From assembly GCA_964495385.1 (NCBI GenBank), contig CAZBVO010000005.1, positions 1 to 64,000 of the forward strand: a stretch of 64,000 nucleotides of DNA, written 5' to 3'. The DNA is from CAG-1138 sp964495385 (GTDB lineage Bacteria; Bacillota; Clostridia; Christensenellales; CAG-917). Position numbers and translations under genes: made by a program. This document shows, piece after piece, positions 40,301-43,970 of the stretch. Below the pieces are notes generated by a model. It did no database searches and was not told where the DNA came from. It was given only the letters and a program-made list of their open reading frames with translations. The first letter of the stretch is position 1, and every line of letters starts with the position of its first letter.

Positions 40301-41391
40301 ATTGCCTGCAAAAATACGTTTTGGTTGTCGATGCTTACGGAAACTACTCGGCAGGCACAATAAGCAGAATCGTGGAAGTCGCTTTTGACGACAACCCGAC
40401 AAGCTTCACGCAGTACAACTCGACCATAAGCACTCAAGGCGGCTACAAAGTTACCTACGAAGGCAGTGCCGAAAACTTCGGCTTGAGCTTCGAAATCGGC
40501 GGAAACGAGACTTTAAAAGCTGAAATTCACGTTTTACAGCGTTCTATTGACTTCAACGGCGCAACAACCAATGAGGACAAGGCAAGCTTTTTGAAGAGCA
40601 AAATCACCGGTTTGACCGATGGCGCAAAAACGGGCGAAGTGGTGCTTCCTACCACCGTTACTTTGGACCTCGTGGCCGATGAGTACGCAGGTACCACCTA
40701 TCAGGGAACCACCTTTAAGTCCAATAAGAACTTTACGTTCAACCTTTACTACAAGTACACCAAGTACACTTATAAGGACAGCTCGCTGACCGACGTAAAC
40801 GTTTACACCTACAGCGATGCGGACTTTATGGGAACGGTTACCGGAACCAAGAACGTTAAGTACTTGACTCAAACCCTCACCGAGGAAACCGTAACCACCA
40901 GAAGCGACTGGGCAACCGGCGGCATCAAACTGGGCGGTGGCTCGGAGAAGTGCGAGTACGTCATCACTTGCTACGTCGGCAGATACTACGAAAACGGTGC
41001 GATGGTTGTCAATAAGCAGTTTGCTTTGACTTACCGCATCTCCTTCGGCGGCTACGAAGAAAAACAAATTTCCTTCGACTTTAGCGGAGCATGGCGCACG
41101 GTCGATTCGTACGACTACATTGTGTTCGATTCCGATTACAACCGCAGCTTCCGTGCAGACGGTTCGACGGTTTCGTCGACTTACGGATTTGTTGCCGACG
41201 AAAACGGCCGCTACGTTGTTGTTGACGGCGAATATCAAATCTATGACGCAACCAACGCAAAACATGTCGGCCTTGCTCGCTACAAAGTGCAGGCGGCAGG
41301 CATGGACGTTAAGTTCCTTGCAAACGGAAACATCGTTTACAACGGCAAGGAATACACCAAGTACGACTTGAAGACGTCCGTTAAATCTTAA
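22324..41391 (+). CDS. Giant 6355-residue repeat lipoprotein, unknown function
   Basis: One uninterrupted frame, with AGGAGG 7 bp before ATG. A lysine/arginine start, a hydrophobic stretch (10-26) and cysteine 27 after VFAA form a lipoprotein signal, so the protein should be lipid-anchored outside the membrane. Residues 28-55 are a flexible G/S/P linker. Residues about 60-4840 hold about 15 diverged units averaging 310 residues. Each has alternating polar/apolar beta segments, a marker of the form IGVYYxxGxVYVDLxGLGxPKL, and usually an acidic linker such as ALATADDD. Residues about 4840-6355 are Ig-like repeats with VYVxFxDG and LxWDLS motifs. No LPxTG, SLH or C-terminal membrane segment is seen. 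It has its own promoter and terminator. I do not recognise the family. The extended amphipathic beta pattern might form a scaffold, adhesin or lipid-conducting groove; this is inference only. Confidence 0.88.
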   Translation: MKKRIDFSKLILVAVVVCCLLAVFAACGSNDTPAGGTPSGSAKPPVNDSKGDDVISSTQNINNGLAMQMIFDSIDKSKAQGQIGSKYMNFAMSTFLFLEHENTAKYIYLDVQAALDIENEKNSKFRFDVRLVDENGDETILMSFYKIDGYFYIDTRNAAGEVTEADGVHVYKSDDMDLEWVAQFAQKMFDELDIGGFLKQDGFGDLIAGLLGDSLGSLSGMISGLLGNTVLDTITMLADPKASNAILTTTETGEQHVYVPLSMLNSLLPTVMGLVPSLLGDSLTDIAELLELAFGWDLDTILSSLSGDVQFGLAINAIIKDDMFQSMDFAVEINDNRSNVGDDDAPYNDLDVRLGACDFNLGVEPDFDMPDFSVIDTIDYSLTTLNADVNIEINAKEHTYTIDTLDAGLGNLISGLIGEGFTFSNTSFGNLPINVDRTVFRLHLKIRLELDLKDNSKTNGLIEIYGSEDDTLRAGVYYVGADETIYVDLSGIGSGRYKMNNYIKTDKQTVAVVDPNGDVVLDGDYYVQYDASKHAGMTRYTLKTVETSSTTSLNLNTMIKDLLDDLVAEKIPSISRLISGYVAKADAVVSSEEGEDSLYDEAKGLIESGDVKIYHYFTSDGATASSETSINEVDVFALIKQILARIEVEKGEGKYNLASLSMDLTGEVFDTIMSMIKPGLTLPVTKADISYIPDQTTWGKAALSIDLALGNETDGDLFGLSLPIEFTYGLHLDDWEMPNFNDYSKPYSAITVDSLSDSLGFDTISLALDGAFRLQMGKSTLELTELQQLLYGILIKLDVENNVDLNYEFSIEANLNINTISSDLWNSIEAKVQITKVSNGGSLDIFLVGGKLYVDASAIGIPKLSINLVDLIEGNTKIEIFGKAMATADETASEESSGMSTEQILGIVAAVIKGVSIDSSAIEVSLATDLIGALVTALAGDNETITSIKPFLESFEVTDGSGLKISLDGLNLSELYIDVNLGVSKDDFGLDLGLGLGHILVGLEALDLAPTNPDTYEDVLSNMQFYLALTLEIGIEMSENEIDLSTAAGGLLGDLLVGLNIEEDINPGLILNLQANLDLKNAPQDNETELLLTITGRQSGEVLIGVYYASGSLYADVPLLGIEKFYINLDLIDLIAGLLGDDDASASALATADGEQTGENTESSSGLGDVLASLDLSSVVLGLALGDEGIKVEVATGITGALLSYLASAIEGSAAGSQLDTATAALIEALKTNTPVHYTDENGNDKVQNISLPEIGAEVAIVWGEEGVPFLNALGLEVNVSLKDGENTVLGIDVGLYGLQIGFKARNFLDNVPLEDFTYIDLLTIGDDVQFNLDIVHFDISGYFYAAADENAVDDNATDLGSILENFYNYDENGNLTEDGTNSILRALSEIILKCEVLTDLEQYYGIRLAGNISLGALITTGTLDVKDLLQNSELAVEIYYGKVEMGNDPILGLYLQNGMLYIRLNGTVADNVRLKFNLLGSGLLDGLFGSSDDTSSESTGEAVASALDGSTFPLIPANILDLLNGALSGIGISKDAISIGIGAKLIDAIVTLVMGKEVTGMPEFNEEESRLWLGFDDGVSLNLMLKINPVSVGFSINHIGLGLQAGSVIPATEEAVFESEYTSLADLSTVSLSLEAGIDIVLKENELKVGDIVSAFVSDLTTSLGISFEDDYTASIGLSLKGNLDFSNALATEVSLEISLLQDAGKKLLIGVYIDGADVYAQFPGLNVSAFKITDIEAIEELLNDVYSTISGLLKGLDSNSEEGALATADDDEETMDLIFALSKNTVKIELSTALISGIIGMLPSFGLQIEDNLVDGIQGIVESLDAGASVSINLHDVLLRVDVDTNVLGLGIWLGYPQIGTSFIEGVLAPVESNPDIFVDFNEDGNIYVELELAIRYRLTETETELNGLLGDLLGDVSLGDVSLTSLLNKLLVRLCLTNDALGEVGLKIMVNANVKNILANVDNLDLNTILGSLDLALEVTLGSKKVYVALVDYVDAAGQASKYIFLKLDEIGVQNMKISFDVLSGIISGIGSESVAEGVAALASDESTESSTSENSTMALISKLLNLDGNYIGVGERGLEIRIAHDIVMVLLSELLTDFEFSDGSLDAVSLVNEKTDDTAFMPVGEATDDDIMDNRPYVKIDGEYVLYDSGDNRHDGLQQYYKVRSTSVTVKACDPKNGGKASINVDIALALGLDIGLSVYGYRVGFSSNNMNLPLGDMDDYSDVANIMQDKITVSLDAYVDLSLLDDADYNVSPIIKTVFDMLNVSGIDGLADLLYVISLKTGNNRLNIGLGVAFTINDIVNMVSGGSVDLDNFDIALEIFDYDALGNRVVYIGVYLYEGNAYVDMYNYNGSPVLYIENAAQSIIDLITGAASEEEGAALASDEGEQLSAEEMGLKLGIDVVLGSAGLGVLVHTGLVETLLDLLLPDMDLHLVEIFGDIGAKVMINWEDAQGLADLGIDVAVTLGQLQIGLGIGNIGLAINPEDGVVPESVVGEATNITQVPLNAGLSIQLVLGAENGNFNIGDLLSGLLPGLELDLNVPAEDGETLQLDLNVELSVNLEDFNTLEVKIELWMAGIQEDVLLLGAYYTRGVVYLDARGLLGDGAKLQITGLDLGGILENMLGESLGHNNASGATASADEFDVEMAAVQIILDGKAISVRLTSALLDWVLGLDAVKNAITLPDGIALDALLSIGYINEETGLFDLSVSLDAVVAEMLRIGLKIHNIDIGFKHNDLVVIEDAYSYVEAVDMNMAYDTTTKGITVNPEILLEHVNLQLELDVYSLMIGQNGTDTIDLSDIFQPLFANISEFMAKILVQDGSGNAAELINNLSLKVAADVKLKQLMETVDFSNLDVMALLECINLGIEVYDNGLKIIGIYLSEGNVYLQLDGLGFENIIAEKSFLDKLLGKLLGGETTGVATASADDTMATIVNVINSLIASIDVADKTLSIVIANSYLTELFNLVFPDLGVKAPEFDLGRNAISINLNRGFYQLFDEATAQQLFYAKNDTYGTQVAVYDAEGNYVIENYDSTSAAHFGLHRYDFYVYLGDEYVKYDPTNPTHAKLDKYVFVQRNGLIEVDLSFFSSELGIYVPMPTVGLSALNFDIPEDGWQSITETHGIQIGLNGTIGLNTNNIKDLTAGQILGGILGDLDTKVTIDKMDMNLSYDIDLYLGFKYDLDAMSFDITALDLSLRLIRDNGDAGKTVQTTIIYDGTAGKAYVDLGFLGLPKLSVDGLKISDLLEMIMGGEDDVSEDPSGAMATDGDSMDHSATSDVFSDVASVVMLLKNNFLSVGLSGKLIVSLVQLIAGEELGNTIAGYLPNLGVEVRLQLHPFIMGLFIQLQDADCNKVVDLYLTFNGFDFDENGFEGGSDIKIYDTEDYNGELVNIDPSEFSNLLTVNLDADTDLGESAVELTLDTLSLAAELNLGLVAFEDVKDWAKAFEPLFGIGEEEMQMIIATLEEDSVTDIGIKIEGNVALGGLLSTPMSLAGTEIRITLSLETTSGSSALKGSNIVITVIGEEANGKAGIYIDLSNYRNLGKLKLELDLAGLLGGIGSGSAIASAEGTNYGLLGEDIFNVLNGILGEIKLSEGTISVNLSEDLFGRIFDMLLANNPNFAGIDYEDMPKVSGGLSIDIFTLTIKVTLVVQETMSVELKLHNITLDTKPIEEVVDSGSMAPATAAEFKDIFKTSLEIQLLGSLGYTLNATGKPAADLSEIFTLIQNDSGMSLLQNPLVEIDVANNVDMHHVVNTYVYVDLADFNKLKIALEIYKDVDDMTNGTGAAIAAYVDGKDIYVDVSALGIPKLRIANINLGDIINDALASTGLFTASDGSAEYDMGQSWGNLLFGDSGNITAYLALVFAPERFAVGINMSMIDAIIKVVQRSQGQDVDFTENLLPDFGEASLSIDSREYVPVSQVGKNQFANYDEQYVRTGVKNAEENHKEYTYTLITSGLDKSAAYLETNYRSGKYYVTLNGVDTEIDTSFNTIYVKSGSKYKAASATELASESTVYYVAKYIKLNNSPRPALTLKLSDDFYGVLQLDDFVLSVNDSVQNNLANHPHYKSTDDLFADNVYSATDFQTVYDLATGEIGVEKLAIGATLEFTLGTVTGANDSTSTAYANTLQNYLSVLIGSLLVPGTMDESFSLYASKNEQLKNYLVTAAAGADVSYDVTLKIVIDVPSVITDGIISITGLLKSEISVEMHITSYGNVKKLVLGLYKVADDDAVYADLSGLGLPKIKLFGLNDLLGGLSIDLGGLLGSAMATAEDDSQVAEKARITLTLDEGLIELSLEPEAIYQIMNYAGTQVYDADEYSPYKYVVTQDRNGYFKRIPMPDAQSATVSLNILDKLESIEVNVVVDSYGSNLYLALKDLTLTTDAEDFIQERELPDETERENYGAIYLASGGEMNLRNILSSVLEAHDLDMQIGLLHNVSRKYDGKVNAKVGDSTKVRARTLINIQTTGASTVTETTEGGTKLGSNVLLVNLDIYLPKAGSGKEQKNVVDIYLYNNQIAGDLSGALQGSSSNFLYNLILGFLTDLSFGDLNLVDLILDLVGASSSASSAVATAEEGATASSFEVFSNLDIGTLIQGIKLDWWNGYDIDASNAFINGTSYTNRSDRYTTVEIDLDLSLFNKMFADLNYIIDSAIPGLLGVDEKYRILSPAQYEIFDGLTYEQRIEYLLTGSVKDVSGLPDATIYGFGNGFYENLIGAIGGMIGFDIGGILGLLGTAEGNLRGIVEALFPFPIFDEGTTAKAVIVLDKGTKNSESMALVSTIAILLGCEPGDTVDKMGTMTNGTNAGQAFALVIKNGKINIKSAKSWDWYNASEKATGTNLISSNVTYTVMDAFDPWEINASSLHDEARLPQHVYVTFNDGTNTLNSGAKDLAGTSVIWDSSTVDLTPGATSYMYGYAGNVNVGKVKVEVSNLTAYQSLYGYLDENGQFVRSTKLHIDPLGVASGSVKKLPSTIVILLNNSTFQVLSTDYDEKNLPTVPDTIAAKAKYGKLHWKTDIDVLDGLDGDYDNFEFWYTVAGSSRIHKSLTVTHYDRTVASVTLPDEERFNMLTDGTGDVLSLTEETYDVVANFESLKEIEVTFTTGEKATLSVEWDLTKLKRSYDKEKAYLGLDAEVTAKVGVKEGVEQRINIPLHLDKKVVDRITPDSVTGKTPTFSFNPYDEYVGDSISLTDGNLLDVELFVGSATTTATTRVATTLVLPARNKVDLGYEGTTSFIATVQIGGVFAADGTVLSKPQKANVRVNVLDKTVKNVNVQFNDGAVWKLASISHGQAIDLTGYVANSTGVTFTDGTVGTMRVVEVMLKQNQTITNNGGNVQATVKVCGVSDTDLSNLQTIDTVIMLPRNQARTVYVDKATYAADGMLLVEYTKGGKKNDYTAQYALNVPGLAAEIADKNEGDVITVDGGIKIGSETVFSVTVIDGGAGGAAASAEDEYVAQVYSIPGAVASSDDTITVDGDLEVLEILDADALSIVCDPMSDSEIKYPTNVRIRVRIDGQEQIVLATAEFFSIYGNVNNPVTSLPFVTEEVESASGNVYQNPQYEGGNYDNALVRFWYGGKSAIVNVPLFVLNRVVVNDDMQAQFVVVNPYEYDCDPASPNFSLERYVMVTFESGEVKKYPISWENLDVEYLASEGKTFTATATYGEGMGYFKKDITVIIYSYLPSVEKLSAVQKILDEASFLAYPDANDSSTDAMNVANYPATTTVTIGKTKTTLQLRWDLSNIHYTYEGGTFEVPCKVGQAGFGETEVKFSVTVKPCLVVSDDIQSRLTSLEDFKDFATGLNMLDVGYEAPAISECRVDFDGMETVTEKITWDMSEVKKGLSGAATPIGGVYTFTVYAIIRNKEFAGPQKIPFTFKYYDYEVADVSKVSGSHSDIFDTATVIDPYNVTPLSFPSTVYVKFKRAGTSVETDYYAFSTTNATYNLVWDKSGYNIKYNSNSCKVVAKLSRSGLGFEKAFDFTVKNRYAARFKFADSETVYYVRDGVIYTDKDCLQKYVLVVDAYGNYSAGTISRIVEVAFDDNPTSFTQYNSTISTQGGYKVTYEGSAENFGLSFEIGGNETLKAEIHVLQRSIDFNGATTNEDKASFLKSKITGLTDGAKTGEVVLPTTVTLDLVADEYAGTTYQGTTFKSNKNFTFNLYYKYTKYTYKDSSLTDVNVYTYSDADFMGTVTGTKNVKYLTQTLTEETVTTRSDWATGGIKLGGGSEKCEYVITCYVGRYYENGAMVVNKQFALTYRISFGGYEEKQISFDFSGAWRTVDSYDYIVFDSDYNRSFRADGSTVSSTYGFVADENGRYVVVDGEYQIYDATNAKHVGLARYKVQAAGMDVKFLANGNIVYNGKEYTKYDLKTSVKS
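22500..36300 (+). repeat. Tandem protein-level repeats, about 15 units of about 310 codons
   Basis: The tyrosine/glycine marker (IGVYY...VYVDL type) recurs near residues 143, 475, 844, 1104, 1453, 1711, 1991, 2337, 2587, 2878, 3209, 3523, 3783, 4213 and 4499. Spacing is 250-430 residues. Linkers such as AMATADET, ALATADGE, ALASDEST, ATASADEF and AVATAEEG follow most markers. Units are diverged in DNA, so this is an old expansion rather than recent tandem duplication. Confidence 0.8.
36850..41390 (+). repeat. C-terminal Ig-like repeat region of the giant protein
   Basis: About ten or more segments of roughly 100-150 residues share a pattern: an FNPYD or VNPYE start, a LPxTVxVxF strand, a short hairpin, LxWDLSxIxxxY and a final ATVxxG strand. 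This resembles bacterial Ig-like (Big) domains common in surface proteins. Borders are approximate. Confidence 0.6.
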
Positions 41392-41394
41392 CTT

Positions 41395-41431
41395 TAAAAA
41401 CCGCTTCGCAAAAAAATGCGAGGCGGTTTTT
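41395..41431 (+). terminator. Intrinsic terminator after the giant gene
   Basis: Arms AAAAACCGC-T-TCGCA and TGCGA-G-GCGGTTTTT around A-rich loop, starting 4 bp after the stop codon. Confidence 0.92.
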
Positions 41432-41449
41432 GAATGTACTAAAAAAGTA

Positions 41450-41478
41450 TTGAAATGCCAAATTATTTGTGCTATAAT
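41450..41478 (+). promoter_or_regulatory. Strong SigA promoter of the SPFH operon
   Basis: TTGAAA (41450-41455), 17 bp, perfect TATAAT (41473-41478), 38 bp before the SPFH start. Confidence 0.85.
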
Positions 41479-41516
41479 TATCTCAATCTAAAAAAATCCT
41501 AATACGGAGGTATAAT

Positions 41517-42584
41517 ATGGGTTTTATTAAAAGACAACTTTTGAAGGTTATCGAATGGAAGGACGAAAGCACCGATATCATCGTGCAACGCTTCGACGTT
41601 CCCGACAGATATGAAATTATGAAAGGCTCGCAACTGACCGTCAGAGAATCGCAAGCCTGCATTTTTGTGAACGAAGGCAAAATCGCCGACGTGTTCGGCC
41701 CGGGACGCTACAAACTCGACACCGAAAACCTGCCGTTCCTTACCGCAATTTGCAACTGGAAGTATGCGTTCGAAACGCCGTTTAAGGGCGACGTTTACTT
41801 TGTAAACACCAAACAGTTCGTCAACCAAAGATGGGGCACAACCAACCCGATTATGCTTCGTGACGCAGATTTCGGCGTCATAAGGCTGCGCGGCTACGGC
41901 ATTTACAGTTTTAAGGTGGTGGATCCTAAAAAATTGATGACCGAACTTAGCGGCACAAACGGCTCCTACCGCACGGAAACCGTGAACGAAGTTTTCAGAA
42001 AGGTTATAGTTTCCAAATTGACCGACATCATCGGCGAAAGCAAGATTTCTGCTTTGGACCTTGCGATGAACTATGACGAGCTCGGTGCCGCTGCAGAAAA
42101 GGCAATTGTTCCGGAACTTGTCAAATACGGCCTCGAAGTTACCGGCTTCCACATCGAAAACATGTCGCTTCCGGAGGAAGTGGAAAAGATGATCGATAAG
42201 CGCACCTCTATGGGCGTTATCGGCGACAAGATCGGCACGTACACGCAGTATCAAACCGCAGAAGCCATCCGCGAAGCGGCCAAAAACCCGGGTTCTGCCG
42301 GCACGTTTGCAGGCGCGGGAATAGGCCTTGGCGCAGGCATCGGAATGGGCGGCGTTTTTGCCGACAGCCTTAAAGCCGCAAAAGACGAAAACGTAGGTTC
42401 AGGCATCGGAAACGGCAGCAAAAAGTCCGTTTGCGCAAAATGCGGAGCAAATATACCTACAAGTGCGAAGTTCTGCCCGGAATGCGGCGAGAAAGTGGTT
42501 AAGGGTGCGTTTTGCCCGGAATGCGGCAAAAGCGTTCAGCCAAACGCAAAATTCTGCCCGGAGTGCGGAACAAAAATAAAATAG
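41517..42584 (+). CDS. SPFH-domain protein with C-terminal zinc ribbons (YdjI/virion-core-like)
   Basis: The 355-residue protein starts MGFIKRQLLKVIEW, the usual opening of the YdjI-like SPFH group, and its SPFH/Band 7 domain spans about 25-245 (QACIFVNEGKIADVFGPGRY, then FHIENMSLPEEVEKMI). A glycine-rich hydrophobic stretch (about 260-282) links to a C-terminal pair of zinc ribbons built from four CxxCG-type knuckles (about 305-355). SPFH proteins form oligomers at membranes and organise microdomains; B. subtilis YdjI is linked to envelope stress and to PspA-like partners. The next gene is a zinc-ribbon membrane protein 6 bp away. No pspA homologue lies in the window. Role in membrane stress is inferred. 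Confidence 0.9.
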   Translation: MGFIKRQLLKVIEWKDESTDIIVQRFDVPDRYEIMKGSQLTVRESQACIFVNEGKIADVFGPGRYKLDTENLPFLTAICNWKYAFETPFKGDVYFVNTKQFVNQRWGTTNPIMLRDADFGVIRLRGYGIYSFKVVDPKKLMTELSGTNGSYRTETVNEVFRKVIVSKLTDIIGESKISALDLAMNYDELGAAAEKAIVPELVKYGLEVTGFHIENMSLPEEVEKMIDKRTSMGVIGDKIGTYTQYQTAEAIREAAKNPGSAGTFAGAGIGLGAGIGMGGVFADSLKAAKDENVGSGIGNGSKKSVCAKCGANIPTSAKFCPECGEKVVKGAFCPECGKSVQPNAKFCPECGTKIK

Positions 42585-42590
42585 TTTAGT

Positions 42591-43652
42591 ATGTCGGATA
42601 TTTCAACAAGCGATGTCATAAAATGCCCGTCCTGCGGCGCAAATATGGAGTATTCGCCGGAGTTTGGCTGTTTGGTTTGTCCATATTGCAAGACGGAAAA
42701 ACCGATTGATATGATTCCCGTCGGCGAGGGCTGGGACTTCAAAACTTTTGACGAAAAAAACGAGGTTCCCGAAGTCGGAGCAAACGTTTACGTTTGCCCG
42801 AATTGCAAGGCGGAGACTGTCGTCACGGGGTTCAGAACCGCCGAGCAATGCCCGTTTTGCGGCTCGACAAACATTATTTCGGCCGACAATTTGCAAGGCA
42901 AAAAACCCGACTGCATTTTGCCGTTTATTATCACCAAAGAAAAGGCCGTGCAAAGCAGCAAAAAGTGGATTAAAAGCAAATGGTTTGCTCCGACGAAGTT
43001 TAAAAAATCGTTTACGCCCGACGTTATGAAACCCGTTTACGAGCCTGCGTATGCGTTTACGTCGGACACCGAAAGCAGCTATGACGGACGCCTCGGTGAA
43101 AACGAAACGAGGACGGTCGGAAGCGGCGAACACCGCCACACCGAAACCTATATCAGATGGTTTTACGTCAAAGGCACTTATAAAAAACGGTTTGACGACA
43201 TGATTATCGAGGCCTCTTTGTATTTGACTCAAAGTCAAATGGACAAGATAGGGCCGTTCGACACGTCAAATGCCGTCGAGTACCGCAAAGAATTTTTGGC
43301 CGGTTGCGTTGCCGAACGCCCGTGCGACAGCGTGCAAAAATGCTTCGAGACGGCCAAAAACAAAATGGATGACGAAATCAAGCGCGGCATTTTGAACAAA
43401 TATTCCGCCGACCACGTCGACTATCTGAACATATACACAAATCACAAAACAATCTATTTTAAGGCGATACTGTATCCGATATATCACAGTTTCTTTGCTT
43501 ATCAAGGCAAGAAATACGAATATTTCGTCAACGGTCGCACCGGCAAAGCGAGCGGAAAAACGCCTGTCTCGCCGTGGAAAGTCGGCATCGCGGTGCTGGT
43601 TGCTTTGGCGCTCGTGGTGGGATTTTTGTATCTAATTGGCTTTTTTGAATAA
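42591..43652 (+). CDS. Zinc-ribbon protein with C-terminal membrane anchor
   Basis: The 353-residue protein begins with two paired zinc ribbons: CPSCG and CPYC (about 12-33), then CPNC and CPFCG (about 66-87). A middle domain of about 230 residues follows, with a WFYVKGTYKKRFDDM segment and a second conserved part before the end. It finishes with a single transmembrane helix (about 330-350), a tail-anchored layout that exposes the zinc ribbons to the cytoplasm. It lies 6 bp after the SPFH gene without a clear ribosome site, implying translational coupling and a joint complex at the membrane. Similar zinc-ribbon membrane proteins often neighbour YdjI-type SPFH genes. Molecular function is unknown. 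Confidence 0.82.
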   Translation: MSDISTSDVIKCPSCGANMEYSPEFGCLVCPYCKTEKPIDMIPVGEGWDFKTFDEKNEVPEVGANVYVCPNCKAETVVTGFRTAEQCPFCGSTNIISADNLQGKKPDCILPFIITKEKAVQSSKKWIKSKWFAPTKFKKSFTPDVMKPVYEPAYAFTSDTESSYDGRLGENETRTVGSGEHRHTETYIRWFYVKGTYKKRFDDMIIEASLYLTQSQMDKIGPFDTSNAVEYRKEFLAGCVAERPCDSVQKCFETAKNKMDDEIKRGILNKYSADHVDYLNIYTNHKTIYFKAILYPIYHSFFAYQGKKYEYFVNGRTGKASGKTPVSPWKVGIAVLVALALVVGFLYLIGFFE

Positions 43653-43682
43653 AATAAAGATAAACATTTAAGGAGAAATATA

Positions 43683-43895
43683 ATGAAACAAATCACAAAG
43701 GAAATGCTGATTTCCGAACTTATGGATCAAGTTGACAACCAAGAAGCCGTCATCGACAAACTTCTTTCGTGCGGAATGCATTGCTTGGGCTGCATGATGG
43801 CTCACGGCGAAACCATCGAAGAAGCCGCTATGGTTCACGGCATCGACGCCGACGAGCTTATCGCTTCGCTTAACGAGGTCGCATTCAACGACTAA
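43683..43895 (+). CDS. DUF1858 small redox-type domain protein
   Basis: This 70-residue protein has the whole DUF1858 domain: ITKEMLISELM start, a central SCGMHCLGCMMA cysteine cluster (residues about 29-40) and GIDADELIASLN at the end. The domain occurs alone or at the N-terminus of hybrid-cluster-associated and ScdA-type proteins and is thought to carry a redox disulfide or bind iron. AAGGAG lies 7 bp before the ATG. It has a terminator right after it and may be read from the SPFH promoter or an unseen one. Exact role unknown. Confidence 0.9.
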   Translation: MKQITKEMLISELMDQVDNQEAVIDKLLSCGMHCLGCMMAHGETIEEAAMVHGIDADELIASLNEVAFND

Positions 43896-43905
43896 AACAA
43901 ACCTT

Positions 43906-43932
43906 AAAACGCCTCTTAGTAGGCGTTTTTTT
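43906..43932 (+). terminator. Intrinsic terminator after the DUF1858 gene
   Basis: ACGCCT/AGGCGT stem with a 6-base loop followed by T7. Confidence 0.88.
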
Positions 43933-43943
43933 GTTGGTATAAT
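43931..43943 (+). promoter_or_regulatory. Extended -10 element before the AI-2E family gene
   Basis: TGG followed by perfect TATAAT (43938-43943) lies 27 bp before the start. No good -35 is seen because the region is occupied by the preceding terminator; extended -10 promoters can work without one. Confidence 0.45.
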
Positions 43944-43970
43944 AAGGAAAAAAGGCGGCAAACTAACCGT

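Noticed and set aside
22324..41391. Non-ribosomal peptide or polyketide synthase as explanation for the giant frame
   Set aside because: No adenylation, condensation, ketosynthase or carrier motifs; instead a lipoprotein signal and beta repeats.
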